A stretch of DNA of 64,000 nt from an uncultured Collinsella sp. (GTDB lineage Bacteria > Actinomycetota > Coriobacteriia > Coriobacteriales > Coriobacteriaceae). The notes under the pieces are model-generated. The model did not search any database, had not been told where the DNA came from, and saw only the letters and a program-made list of their open reading frames with translations. Shown here in pieces: positions 1 through 8,452 of the stretch. A program made the position numbers and the translations under genes. How positions within the stretch are numbered: position 1 is the stretch's first letter; each line of letters starts with the position of its first letter. The stretch spans positions 1 through 64,000 of the forward strand of contig CAKTVQ010000006.1 of the NCBI GenBank assembly GCA_934630375.1. The letters are read 5' to 3'.

Positions 1-114
1 CCTCAAGAAGGAGTAACATCGGGATTTGCAGCGACGGACCTCAGGACGCTCTTACACCACGTCTGCGCGCGCGACCCGCTGGCAACCCCTGTGGTCAAAA
101 AATGCCAAATATGA
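1..114 (+). CDS. possible 3' tail of an unidentified gene
   Basis: Reading from base 1 the frame is open to a TGA at 112-114 and would give a 37-residue tail with GC-rich codons until about base 86. The last codons and the stop lie inside the left terminal repeat of the element at 87-324. If this is a real gene, its C-terminus is therefore supplied by the repeat. There is no homology to judge it by, and the start is outside the window. It could equally be non-coding. Confidence 0.25.
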   Translation, partial: PQEGVTSGFAATDLRTLLHHVCARDPLATPVVKKCQI

Positions 115-324
115 GTACTGTCACCAATTTAGTAACAGCAATTTTGCTACGTATGGGTGTCGAAAGTCTACATTTGTTCAAAAATTAGATGATGTAATTC
201 CTCATAGGTCCAATAAAATAGGCTCTCTATCGATAATAAATATCGTTAGAGAGTCTATTTGACCTAAAATATATGTGACTATCTTGGCAACAGTACTCAT
301 ATTTGGCATTTTTTGTCCACGGGG
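87..324. mobile_element. MITE-like palindromic element, 238 bp
   Basis: Two inverted arms of 39 bp, 87-125 and 286-324, match at all but about five positions and share the core ATGCCAAATATGAGTACTG. Between them the DNA is AT-rich, unlike its surroundings, and holds a second palindrome at 207-264 (arms 207-235 and 241-264, built on CTCTCTATCGATA). Nested inverted repeats without a transposase gene fit a non-autonomous mobile element or REP-type repeat. No target-site duplication is clear. With the possible gene tail at 1-114, it is all that lies upstream of folD. Confidence 0.6.
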
Positions 325-357
325 TATAGAACTAACCCCTCAAACAGCCCAAAACGC

Positions 358-1212
358 CTATTTCGATGCGCGCTCGGCCGCCTCGATCACGTGTTTGGCG
401 AGGATCGCCGTCGTCACAGCGCCCACGCCGCCCGGCACGGGCGTGATGGCGTTAACGACCGGCTCCGCAGCATCAGAATCGACGTCACCCACCAGCTTGC
501 CAGCGGCCTCGTCCCAATTAATGCCAACATCGATGATCGTCTGGCCCTCGCGAACCGCATCCACGCCAACCGTACGCGCGCGTCCAACGGCGGCAACCAC
601 AATGTCGGCAGCACGGCACTCGGCAGCAAGGTCGCGCGTGTGCGTGTGGCATGTCGTCACGGTAGCATTGCGTGCCGTAAGCATGGCGGCAACAGGACGG
701 CCAATCACCAGCGAGCGACCGACAACGGCAACCTTGGCACCGTCCAGTTCAACGCCATAGTGATCCAGAATCGCCAGAACGGCTTCGGCTGTGCAGGGGG
801 CAAAACCCTCGCCGCGCCCCGAAAGCGTGGTGAGCAGCGAAGCCGGCGTCATGGAGTCAACGTCCTTGGCAGGATCGAGTGCCGCGGCAACCGCGTCCTC
901 GTCAAGGCCGGCGGGCAGCGGGCGGAACATCAGGCAGCCATGAACAGACGAATCGGTATTGATGTCCTCGATGGCCGCCAACAGCTCGTCCTGCGAAACA
1001 TCGGCGGGAAGCAAAACGCAGCGAGCTTCAATGCCAACCTTCTCGCAGCGCTTGAGCGCACCGCGCTCGTAGGATAGGTCGTCCTCGCGTTCACCCACAC
1101 GCACGATAGCCAGCGTCGGAACAACGCCCCGCTCGCGCAAGACCGCGCAGCGAGCAGCGAGCTCCTCGGTCAAAGTGCGGGCAACGGGAGCACCCTTCAG
1201 CAGCTCAGCCAT
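358..1212 (-). CDS. folD: FolD-like methylene-THF dehydrogenase, cyclohydrolase site degenerate
   Basis: FolD normally oxidises 5,10-methylene-THF to methenyl-THF with NAD(P)+ and hydrolyses that to 10-formyl-THF in the cytosol. This 284-residue protein aligns throughout with FolD: a dinucleotide-binding segment (VVGRSLVIGRP, near 160), IDVGIN and the ending ITPVPGGVG. The cyclohydrolase lysine of YVASK in E. coli FolD is alanine here (Y48, then A52), and the glutamine of VQLPLP is phenylalanine (F96). The aspartate of KDVD is kept (D119). I infer a working dehydrogenase with weak or no cyclohydrolase activity. The ATG at 1212 follows GAGGA; a longer frame to 1278 has no good start. It follows fchA by 2 bp, so the two are co-transcribed. 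Confidence 0.9.
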   Translation of the reverse strand: MAELLKGAPVARTLTEELAARCAVLRERGVVPTLAIVRVGEREDDLSYERGALKRCEKVGIEARCVLLPADVSQDELLAAIEDINTDSSVHGCLMFRPLPAGLDEDAVAAALDPAKDVDSMTPASLLTTLSGRGEGFAPCTAEAVLAILDHYGVELDGAKVAVVGRSLVIGRPVAAMLTARNATVTTCHTHTRDLAAECRAADIVVAAVGRARTVGVDAVREGQTIIDVGINWDEAAGKLVGDVDSDAAEPVVNAITPVPGGVGAVTTAILAKHVIEAAERASK

Positions 1213-1214
1213 GG

Positions 1215-1847
1215 CTATCCTCTCTTCCTTGCAGCGTCGGCGGCGCGGCGAGCCAGCGCATCGGCGCGCGGCAACCACGTGTCGAGCAACTCATCACACG
1301 CCGTCTCGAGCTCCTCGGCGCGCGCCCGGTCTTTCATGGATGTGGTGTTGGCGAAGAGCGTCAGGCTCGCGCCCTGCATGGCGGCGCGGCAGAACACAGC
1401 GCCGCATGCCACATCGGACAGCAGCTGGCGCGAGCCCTTATCGGCCATGTCCTCGAGCAGCGCCAGCGCGCGCCCGCAGGCATCCATGATTCGATACGGA
1501 GGCATGGCCGCCACGTGCAACGCATCTTGAATCGCCGCGGGTCGAGCCGGATCATCGCGCGGAATACCGTATGCCGCAGACACCTGGCCGTACGCACGAA
1601 CATCCTCGGCAACCAAACCAACAAGTTCCTGCGATAACTCGTCCGCCTGGGAAAACGCACGCTCCAAATCGTCCGCGCGATCGGCAAGCGCGGGGTTGGT
1701 CGCGCCGTAGCGCGCGACCATCCCGCACAGCGAGGCGCCCAGCGCGCCCACAAAGGCGCTCGCGCTGCCGCCACCGGGAACGGGCTCGCGCGCAGCCAGT
1801 GCCTCGGCAAAACCGCGACAGGTTTTATCCATCATCTCTTGGCTCAT
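1215..1847 (-). CDS. fchA: FchA-type methenyl-THF cyclohydrolase / formiminotransferase-cyclodeaminase family
   Basis: This is a 210-residue all-helical protein of the FTCD C-terminal family. The N-terminal PVPGGGSASAFVGALGASL is the family hallmark loop, and the length fits stand-alone FchA. FchA converts 5,10-methenyl-THF to 10-formyl-THF, or removes ammonia from 5-formimino-THF in histidine-degrading organisms. It lies 2 bp upstream of folD, and that FolD lacks its cyclohydrolase lysine, so the cyclohydrolase role is likelier here. I chose the ATG at 1847 because AAGG lies 9 bp before it. The ATG at 1853 is too close to that site. Confidence 0.85.
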   Translation of the reverse strand: MSQEMMDKTCRGFAEALAAREPVPGGGSASAFVGALGASLCGMVARYGATNPALADRADDLERAFSQADELSQELVGLVAEDVRAYGQVSAAYGIPRDDPARPAAIQDALHVAAMPPYRIMDACGRALALLEDMADKGSRQLLSDVACGAVFCRAAMQGASLTLFANTTSMKDRARAEELETACDELLDTWLPRADALARRAADAARKRG

Positions 1848-2008
1848 ACGCATGCACCTTCAAGTCATATACATCGGTTGGGTGGCAACCGCCGACCAAC
1901 CGCATCGATCACATAATGGTGCTAAGTCTAGCCCATAAGCACACGAGCGTCAGCGTACCTGGCCATCGCGGATTTCTATGGCACGCGATAGGCGGCGGCA
2001 ACGCAAAC

Positions 2009-2027
2009 ATGGGACACATGGCCCACC
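2009..2027. promoter_or_regulatory. shared upstream motif, copy 1
   Basis: A 19-bp block, ATGGGACACATGGCCCACC, contains the dyad TGGG...CCCA. It recurs exactly at 2973-2991, upstream of the paralogous second lipoprotein. It sits about 208 bp before the first lipoprotein ATG, in the 387-bp gap 1848-2234, where I see no gene. It may be a regulator site, or simply a remnant of the duplication that made the gene pair. Confidence 0.4.
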
Positions 2028-2234
2028 TTTCGAGACTCTCTGGCAGCACAAACCGGGGCATATCTATAAGTAAGGAGCCCGTTGGGGCACGGCTGCGCAA
2101 CGACCACAAACCACGAACGGAGGTATTAACGCACTCATACAACCCCAAGCACAAAGACATCCGCCGCAAACGGAAACAAGGCCCCAGCAGCATGCGGCGC
2201 CGCGATGTCACCGACAGACAAGGAGGACGCCACC

Positions 2235-2834
2235 ATGAAGAAAAAGACCCTATCGATCCTTTCCCTTTGCATCGCCCTCTTTGCCGCGTTTGCCCTTGTC
2301 GGCTGCGGCGGGAGCGCATCGGGCGGTGGCAGCGCCTCCAAGAGCGAGAGCAAGGAAAAGGCCCCCGTCGCCAAGAAGACCGACTTTATCTGGTTTAAGG
2401 TCGAGATGCCCAAGGGCGTCGGCGTAAGCGACTCCGCCGGCAAGAACGCCGACAGGGTCCAGCTCACCTTCCCCGAGAACGAGAACACCACAGTCGACCG
2501 TTTCATCCCCGTTTGGCAAGAGAAGATGACGGCCGAAGAGTCCTTTGCAGAGCAGGCCGAAAGGCACACCGGAACGTTCCAGTGGGAGGATGGCGACCCC
2601 GTCGAGTACAACGGTAGAACATGGCTCACCGGAACGTGCAAGGACAATGGCGGTACTTATACCTACCTCTTTTCCGACGTCGACACGGGAAGCATCTACA
2701 TCTTGATTAGGAACGTCGAGCTTCACGAGAAAGAAGCTGAGGCGCTCCTCAACTCCATTGAGTTCCCCGATGACATGAAGGTGGCCGTGAGTGAGGCACG
2801 CGGCGTCGAGATTTCGAGTATCGAGATCAAGTAG
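2235..2834 (+). CDS. secreted lipoprotein, copy 1 of a tandem pair
   Basis: The 199-residue product starts MKKKTL, has a hydrophobic segment and a lipobox, ALVGC, with the lipidated cysteine near residue 24. A low-complexity Gly/Ser linker follows, then a globular domain of about 150 residues beginning TDFIWFKVEMPKG. I do not recognise the fold; nothing suggests an enzyme. The protein should be tethered to the outer face of the membrane. The ATG at 2235 has AGGAGG about 9 bp upstream. A near-identical domain follows at 3064-3656, so this is a tandem duplication that includes the upstream motif. Confidence 0.85.
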   Translation: MKKKTLSILSLCIALFAAFALVGCGGSASGGGSASKSESKEKAPVAKKTDFIWFKVEMPKGVGVSDSAGKNADRVQLTFPENENTTVDRFIPVWQEKMTAEESFAEQAERHTGTFQWEDGDPVEYNGRTWLTGTCKDNGGTYTYLFSDVDTGSIYILIRNVELHEKEAEALLNSIEFPDDMKVAVSEARGVEISSIEIK

Positions 2835-2891
2835 CAAGGGTCCACGCACGTCCGCACACGCGCTCCATTAAAAGTACGGGCGCCCAACCCC

Positions 2892-2926
2892 GGGGAGGGC
2901 CGACAGCATCGGCCCTCCCCTCTCTT
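2892..2926 (+). terminator. intrinsic terminator after lipoprotein 1
   Basis: A 12-bp GC-rich stem (GGGGAGGGCCGA with its complement) and a 5-nt loop are followed by TCTCTT. It lies 57 bp after the stop codon. The tail is short in T. Confidence 0.75.
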
Positions 2927-2972
2927 GCGTCCGCATATATTGCCACTTATCGGCGCAAATCCGACCCCCAGA

Positions 2973-2991
2973 ATGGGACACATGGCCCACC
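2973..2991. promoter_or_regulatory. shared upstream motif, copy 2
   Basis: An exact second copy of the 19-bp block at 2009-2027, here about 90 bp before the ATG of the second lipoprotein. The distance to the gene differs from copy 1 (208 bp), so it is not at a fixed promoter position. Confidence 0.4.
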
Positions 2992-3063
2992 CTAGCGAGC
3001 CGCTCGCGCGTACAGTAAAGGCAGGTAATCCATGGGCGGTTACAGATCGAGGAGGACACGACC

Positions 3064-3656
3064 ATGAAAAAGAAGGCCTTAGCGATTCTCACCCTCTGCA
3101 TGAGCCTCTTTGCCGCAGTTGCCCTGGTGGGCTGCGGCGGAAGTGGCGGCGCTGCCGGCAGTGGCGGTGGCGGCGGAGCGGAAAACCAGCCGTGGATATG
3201 AGGACCGACTTCATCTGGTTTAAGGTCGAGGTCCCCGAGGGCGTCGAGATCACCGACGTCGCCGGCGATACCGCCGACAGGGCCCAGTTTAAGTTCACCG
3301 AGAGCGAGCACGCCAGCGACCGCTTCATCCCCGTCTTTGACTCCGACAAGAACGCCGACGAACTGTTCGACTACGAGGCCAAATGGAATGCCAGCTTTGA
3401 GTGGACCGAGAACGATCCCGTCAAGTACAACGGCAAGACCTGGCGCAACGCTTCCTACACTCATTCGGGCGGCGTGACGACCGAGTACTTCACCGAGGCG
3501 GGCGGCGGCAGTGTGTACGTGCGTATCGACAACGTCGAAGAGCACAAGGACGCCGTCGAGACCATGATGAAGTCCCTTGAGTTTGCCGACGATATCGCTG
3601 AGGCCAAGACCGAGGCCATGGACGTCAAGCTCGACGACATCGAGATCAAGCGCTAA
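3064..3656 (+). pseudogene. lipoprotein copy 2, split by a frameshift
   Basis: The ATG at 3064 (AGGAGG upstream) starts a leader like that of copy 1: MKKKALAILTLCMSLFAAV, then ALVGC and a Gly-rich linker. This frame stops at TGA 3199-3201. The domain homologous to copy 1 (TDFIWFKVEVPEG onward) continues in another frame from about 3198 to 3656. The stop overlaps an in-frame ATG (ATGA at 3198-3201), so the domain could be translated by coupling, but it would lack a signal peptide. A frameshift mutation, a phase-variable tract, or a sequencing error at the GGC-rich linker could explain it. Confidence 0.75.
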
Positions 3657-3726
3657 GCGACTGGCGAGCGCAGCGGGAAACACGAGCGCGGCGCAAGCAG
3701 GCGACGGTGACCCAGTGCTTCGCACC

Positions 3727-3760
3727 AAGGGAGGGTCGGCTCACCGGCCCTCCCTTTCTT
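3727..3760 (+). terminator. intrinsic terminator after lipoprotein 2
   Basis: AAGGGAGGGTCGG pairs with CCGGCCCTCCCTT across a 4-nt loop, followed by TCTT. The rest of the gap to 3960 holds nothing I can name beyond the ribosome binding site of the next gene. Confidence 0.75.
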
Positions 3761-3960
3761 GTGCCGATAGCTGGCGAACGCGAGGGTGCCGGGCGGCAGA
3801 ACCACCCCCAGCGCGGTAGCAGCACAAATAGACAAGCGCCCCAACGCGTCCGCCCGCCGATTAATAGCGCCGCGCAGACAATTAAGCCAACACGTTTAGA
3901 CATCCGGGCAGTATAGTTACCAAAATGAGTGCATAACCGCACCCTGCGAATGGAGGAGTT

Positions 3961-6444
3961 ATGACCGAACACCACGCCATCAGTCGTCGAGCATTTACGC
4001 TGGGCCTAGGACTTGCGGCGTTGTCGCCGCTTGCAAGCCTGCCCGAAACCGCGACGCTGGGTATTCCCCTGCGCGCGGCATTTGCAGAAGACACGCCCAC
4101 ACCGGCGGCCACCCTCGACAAGTTCGTCATTCGCCTTCGCCCCGCGGGCTATTTTCGCACCGCGAGCGTCAACGAAGACGGCAACGTCATCGGCAACGTC
4201 TGCCACCTGTTTAATGACGGCACGTCCAGCAAGCTCATCCTCGAGCACGTAGAGACCGATACAGAAAATACAAATTGGTATGCCATCCGCACCCTGCTCA
4301 ATTTCGAAGAGCACAAGAAGACGGGCTACAGCATTTGGTCGGTCGATGGCGACTCGGACAAAGATGGAAAGGTCATCCACGTATGGAGTGGCGAGCATGA
4401 CGACAAGCCCAGCCGCTCTTTTGCGTTCGATCGCCAGCAAAACGGAACCTACATCATCCGAGACCGCACAAACGAGAAAAAAGACATTAATTACCTGGCC
4501 ATAGAAAAGGACGGCAAAGACCAAGACAACAACAAGATCTGCCACAAGAGGAAGAGCATTCCGTGGGAGCTCGAACTTGTCGGTTACGACAAGGGCGAGA
4601 TCAATACCACGGTTAGAAGTATCGACTGGATCACGTATAGCAGCTACGTCGACGGACCATGCTGGATGAAATACGTCGACGGCAACAAATACCTCGACGA
4701 GCTAAGCATCCCGGGCACGCATGATTCGAGCACCTGCAGCGTCGACAACGACACCGAGCCCCAAACCTCGCTTGCAAAGTGCCAGCAGGATTACATCCCC
4801 ACGCAGTTGCTCGAAGGCATTCGCTATTTTGATATCCGACTTGGAAAGAACAACGATAAAGGCGACCCCGGCATCGACCATGGAATATGCTACCTGCTCA
4901 AAAAAGACGGGGGCTTTATACATCTCTCCGATGTCATCGGTTACTTCAAAACATTTTTGAACGAAAACCCGTCAGAAGCGCTCATCATGCTGGTGTCACG
5001 AGGCAACGACGAAGCTACCGACGAAAGCGTTACGACGGCTTTCGCCAAGGTTTTGGGCGAGAACCCCAAACTGTTCTATACGTCGAGTCATGTCCCCACA
5101 CTGAACGAGGTGCGCGGAAAGATCGTCCTGCTGCGTCGATTTAAACTCGCCGGCGACAGTGTAGACGGCCACACGTGGGGCCTCGACCTCACCGAATGGG
5201 ACAACAAAATCAAGGCGCATTCCGGAAAGTCCATGTGCCTCGTGAAATACGAGCAAGGCTTTGAGGCTGCGGGCAATACGGGCGACAAAGAGCCCTATAG
5301 CACAGCGGTATATGCACAAGACCATTACAACTGCACGGGGTCCAGTAAAATCGACTGGGTCGATATGGCCCTGAAGGCGGCGGCCGAGTTCAAGCGCAGC
5401 ACCGTAGATATCACCGCCGCGGACGGGACAACGGTGCAGGCAACGGAGCGCTGCTGGTTTATCAACTACACGAGCTGCACGCAAAACAACCCTTTTACCG
5501 CAGCGCGAGTGGTCGACGAGCACCTGTACAAGAGCTCGTACATCAACCCCAGCGGCAACGAGGACACAAAGTCAGATTACCTCAAGCACATTGGCATTAT
5601 CGCATCCGACTTTGTTGATGCGGCGCTGGCCCGGAGCATCTATCAGCGCAATTACGACTACGATACACAGCACAAGCAGACAGCTTCGTACTACCTCCCG
5701 ACCCGCATGCGCATGACGTACGGCAACTCGCTGAGCGATGCCTCGCTCCAGGACGGCAAGACCGTTGGCGAGGGTCATTTCCGCCTCGTCGACGGCAGCA
5801 ACGTGCTCAACGTGGCGGCTTCGGGCCGTGCATTTGCCATCGAATACGTGGATGTCGACACCCTGGGCAACGAGACCGTTACGGAGCTGCAGGGCTCCGT
5901 GCCCATCGATATCGACCCGCGCGCGCTGACGCCCCATTTTGAGGGACTCGAAGACCTTAAGGCCGGCGAGGATGTGCGCGCCAAGGTCACCGCACTGCTC
6001 GAGGGCAAGCTCGAAAACGATGCTTGCACGGCCCAGCTCGAGTTTTTGCACGACGCAAACGGCGCACCGGGGACAGTGATGACCGAGGGCGAGACATTTA
6101 CCGCAGGAGCATACTGGGTGCGCGCAAATGGGCTCTTGGGCGACGCGGCACAAAACTACACGCTCGCCGGCAACGGAGCCGCGAGCTTTACCGTAGCGGC
6201 CTCGGGCAGCGCAGGCGGCAGTAGCACTGGCGCTGGCACCGACACTGACCCTAAGGCAGACGGCGCCGACAAGGACAAGAACGGCAACAGCAACAAGAGC
6301 AAGGGCTCGGGCGGAAAGCTTGCCGACACAGGTGACGGCTCCGGCATCGCCGCCGGGCTCGCTGCTGCCGCCGTGGCAACGACGGTCGCCGGCGCGGCGA
6401 TGCTTGCTAATGACCAGGAAAACAACGGGGATGTGAGCGAATAG
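3961..6444 (+). CDS. secreted PI-PLC X-domain protein with sortase-like C-terminus
   Basis: The 827-residue protein has an N-terminal Tat-type signal (SRRAFTLGLGLAAL, residues 8-21). Residues about 50-210 resemble a ricin-type lectin fold (aromatic repeats, YIIRD); this is tentative. The next part is a phosphatidylinositol-specific phospholipase C X domain. It shows SIPGTHDS with catalytic His254, then RYFDIRLG, then DHGICYL with the second His307. Family enzymes cleave phosphoinositides or GPI anchors with two histidines. A beta-rich region near 650-750 follows, then a charged low-complexity linker. The end is LADTG (787-791), a hydrophobic segment and an acidic tail. LADTG is a plausible sortase signal, but the tail lacks the usual arginines. 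GGAGG precedes the ATG. It is a single-gene unit, probably at the cell surface. Confidence 0.85.
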   Translation: MTEHHAISRRAFTLGLGLAALSPLASLPETATLGIPLRAAFAEDTPTPAATLDKFVIRLRPAGYFRTASVNEDGNVIGNVCHLFNDGTSSKLILEHVETDTENTNWYAIRTLLNFEEHKKTGYSIWSVDGDSDKDGKVIHVWSGEHDDKPSRSFAFDRQQNGTYIIRDRTNEKKDINYLAIEKDGKDQDNNKICHKRKSIPWELELVGYDKGEINTTVRSIDWITYSSYVDGPCWMKYVDGNKYLDELSIPGTHDSSTCSVDNDTEPQTSLAKCQQDYIPTQLLEGIRYFDIRLGKNNDKGDPGIDHGICYLLKKDGGFIHLSDVIGYFKTFLNENPSEALIMLVSRGNDEATDESVTTAFAKVLGENPKLFYTSSHVPTLNEVRGKIVLLRRFKLAGDSVDGHTWGLDLTEWDNKIKAHSGKSMCLVKYEQGFEAAGNTGDKEPYSTAVYAQDHYNCTGSSKIDWVDMALKAAAEFKRSTVDITAADGTTVQATERCWFINYTSCTQNNPFTAARVVDEHLYKSSYINPSGNEDTKSDYLKHIGIIASDFVDAALARSIYQRNYDYDTQHKQTASYYLPTRMRMTYGNSLSDASLQDGKTVGEGHFRLVDGSNVLNVAASGRAFAIEYVDVDTLGNETVTELQGSVPIDIDPRALTPHFEGLEDLKAGEDVRAKVTALLEGKLENDACTAQLEFLHDANGAPGTVMTEGETFTAGAYWVRANGLLGDAAQNYTLAGNGAASFTVAASGSAGGSSTGAGTDTDPKADGADKDKNGNSNKSKGSGGKLADTGDGSGIAAGLAAAAVATTVAGAAMLANDQENNGDVSE

Positions 6445-6475
6445 GTCGGTCTACTCATTCGGACACATCAACTCG

Positions 6476-6512
6476 AAAAGGGGCGCAGAATACCGTTCTG
6501 CGCCCCTTTTTT
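6476..6512 (+). terminator. intrinsic terminator after PI-PLC gene
   Basis: An 11-bp stem (GGGGCGCAGAA and complement) with a 5-nt loop, preceded by AAAA and followed by six T. It is 31 bp beyond the stop and symmetric enough to work in both directions. Confidence 0.9.
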
Positions 6513-6616
6513 GTCGACGGAAGACCAGCGCGTTGGACGCCCTTCGCAGATCGAGCGCTCAGCCGCCACGCCGTCCGCGTAAGCAATCGCAAACTCGGCA
6601 CGAACACCGCTCTCGC

Positions 6617-6886
6617 CTACATCACCATGTTCAGCGCGTTCACGAATTCCTGTGCTTTTGCACGATTGCTCAAGCAGAAGGTGCAGTCGGTCAACAACCT
6701 GTTGCGCAGAAGCACATACTTTCCCTTGATCCTGTTGACGCCCGTGATGTCCTTAAGGTAGACGATCTCGGTGTGCTTGCCACCGAACGTGCCCTTCTTG
6801 AGTACCTCGATGCGGTTGGGGTAGATCTTAACGTCCTTAAACCTGCCCGAACCCTTGTCCTGGAACAGCAGTGTGTTGTTGTCCAT
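6617..6886 (-). CDS. small PH-like domain protein, unknown function
   Basis: An 89-residue cytosolic protein, MDNNTLLFQDKG..., with alternating beta strands and a C-terminal helix (NRAKAQEFVNALNMVM). This resembles bacterial PH-like domains, but I cannot place it in a named family and no active residues are visible. The ATG at 6886 has GGAG 9-10 bp upstream. A GTG at 6931 in the same frame has a poor site. It is alone between the PI-PLC gene (convergent) and the terminator of the zinc-ribbon gene. Confidence 0.65.
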   Translation of the reverse strand: MDNNTLLFQDKGSGRFKDVKIYPNRIEVLKKGTFGGKHTEIVYLKDITGVNRIKGKYVLLRNRLLTDCTFCLSNRAKAQEFVNALNMVM

Positions 6887-7034
6887 GCGCGTCACTCCCG
6901 TGGGGTTCGCTAAAACTGTCTCTATGGTCACATTTTAGTCACTTCGGGAATCCTGCACGAAGGCGCTAGGCGACATTGGAATTCGAGTCCGCGCGAGGAC
7001 TTTTAATGAAGTGCCCGGCACTTCCCCGTAACAC

Positions 7035-7074
7035 AAAAACGGGGCAGTCCGCACTCCTGCGAGCTGCCCCGTTC
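7035..7074 (-). terminator. intrinsic terminator after zinc-ribbon gene
   Basis: On the minus strand, ACGGGGCAG pairs with CTGCCCCGT and is followed by TTTTTG, about 40 bp past the stop at 7115. Confidence 0.8.
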
Positions 7075-7114
7075 CTCTAACTATCGCATCGCAGCGCCGA
7101 CCGGCGCTACTCCC

Positions 7115-8452
7115 CTACTTCCCAAAGATCGCGGCGAACAAGCCTTTTCGTTTGGGCTTTTCCTCTCGGTAGGAACCCTCGGCTGCCGCTGCCACCTGGC
7201 GCGGTTGCTCGCCGCCTCCACGGCGCACGATCTGGTATAGGAACGGAGATTTAACATATTTGACCTCGACGGGCGTGGCGTGTACGGTGCTCTCGCCGGA
7301 CAGATGCAGGCTCGGATTGAGCGGCGCCACGATATGCGTTTCGCGCTTGTCGCTAAACACCACCGCGGCAGCGCGACCCGTCTGGCCATTCACGGCGATG
7401 CGCACCTGCTCGCCGTCGCGGCTGTCCGTTGCCGGGCGATCGACAAAGTACACCGGCACCATCACCAGACCGTCCTTGTGCTTGCGAGCCTTGCGCGCCC
7501 ACGTGCGAATGCTCTTTTTATTGAGCCCCAGGGTCGCCTCGGCATCGTTGCCCGCAACGTCGAGCGCCAGCTTGTCAATAACCACCTGGTCCTTGGTGGA
7601 CGCATCGACGGAGACGACGCGGAAGTCGCCCTCCTGCATGGCGGGATCGAACGGCCCTACCTTGGCAAAGTCCCACGGCTCCAAAATGCCCATAAGACGA
7701 ACGTCCAGATAGTTTGCCCTGGGATATGCCCAATCGAGCACCTCGTAGTACACCAGGGTCTCCTTGCTCAGGCCCTTGCCCGGGAAGGACGCCATCATGC
7801 GCAGATCCGCGAGCGCCATGGGAAAATAGAAGAGCATCATGTCGTTTTGGATCGCATCCTCCACGTCGTGCCCGGCAAAGGCATCCGGATACTGACGCAC
7901 CAGCTGCAGTGCATTCGCACGCGCCTGCTGCGGTGATATCTCACACGGAATGCCCTGCTCTGGCACATACTCGGCACCCACGCCCATGGTCAGGCGCTTG
8001 CTAAACGTGCCGGGCTTGAGCAAGTCGGCCACACCAATCTTGTTGCCGCACGACGGGCACTCAAACACGCGTTGAGTAGACTCGCCCTCAAAGGACGCAC
8101 CGCAGAAGGGGCAGGGAATGCTCACGTGCGTAGCCTCTTGGAACTCCTGCGCCGTCCCGCGATCTTCCCACAGCAGATGCTCCAGAACCGACTGGTTACG
8201 CCAGTGCGAATTAAAGAAATACCAGTCCGGGTCCTCTGGGCGCTCGAGCTGCGACACATGCGTGAGCTTGAGCAACCCGTCAACCACCGTCAGCGGTGTA
8301 TGGCGAATGCCCAGAGCACTCTTAGGCTCCCCGGCGTCCGCTTGCCACGGGACGACCGTTCCGCAATAGGCACATTCAAAGCTGCGCTTTGCCTGGTGCG
8401 AATACATGGGGCCGCCGCAGTTTTGGCATTTAATGGCAAACATCTCGTCCAT
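7115..8452 (-). CDS. double zinc-ribbon protein, unknown function
   Basis: A 445-residue soluble protein. The first zinc ribbon is C9-x2-C12 with C27-x2-C30 (CQNCGG...CAYCG). A second lies near 135-165 (CPFCGA...CPSCGN). About 250 residues of mixed alpha/beta follow without a catalytic motif I recognise. The C-terminus ends in a basic stretch and an amphipathic helix, GLFAAIFGK, which could touch the membrane. The ATG at 8452 has AAAGGAGG at good spacing; the longer frame to 8638 is non-coding in character. It is divergent from the CDF transporter, with 261 bp between. Function unknown. Confidence 0.8.
   Translation of the reverse strand: MDEMFAIKCQNCGGPMYSHQAKRSFECAYCGTVVPWQADAGEPKSALGIRHTPLTVVDGLLKLTHVSQLERPEDPDWYFFNSHWRNQSVLEHLLWEDRGTAQEFQEATHVSIPCPFCGASFEGESTQRVFECPSCGNKIGVADLLKPGTFSKRLTMGVGAEYVPEQGIPCEISPQQARANALQLVRQYPDAFAGHDVEDAIQNDMMLFYFPMALADLRMMASFPGKGLSKETLVYYEVLDWAYPRANYLDVRLMGILEPWDFAKVGPFDPAMQEGDFRVVSVDASTKDQVVIDKLALDVAGNDAEATLGLNKKSIRTWARKARKHKDGLVMVPVYFVDRPATDSRDGEQVRIAVNGQTGRAAAVVFSDKRETHIVAPLNPSLHLSGESTVHATPVEVKYVKSPFLYQIVRRGGGEQPRQVAAAAEGSYREEKPKRKGLFAAIFGK

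Noticed and set aside
26-262. A short plus-strand frame across the first element
   Set aside because: It crosses the palindromic element, changes composition midway and has no convincing RBS.
6970-7000. tRNA-like TTCGAGTCC
   Set aside because: No acceptor, D or anticodon stem can be folded around it.
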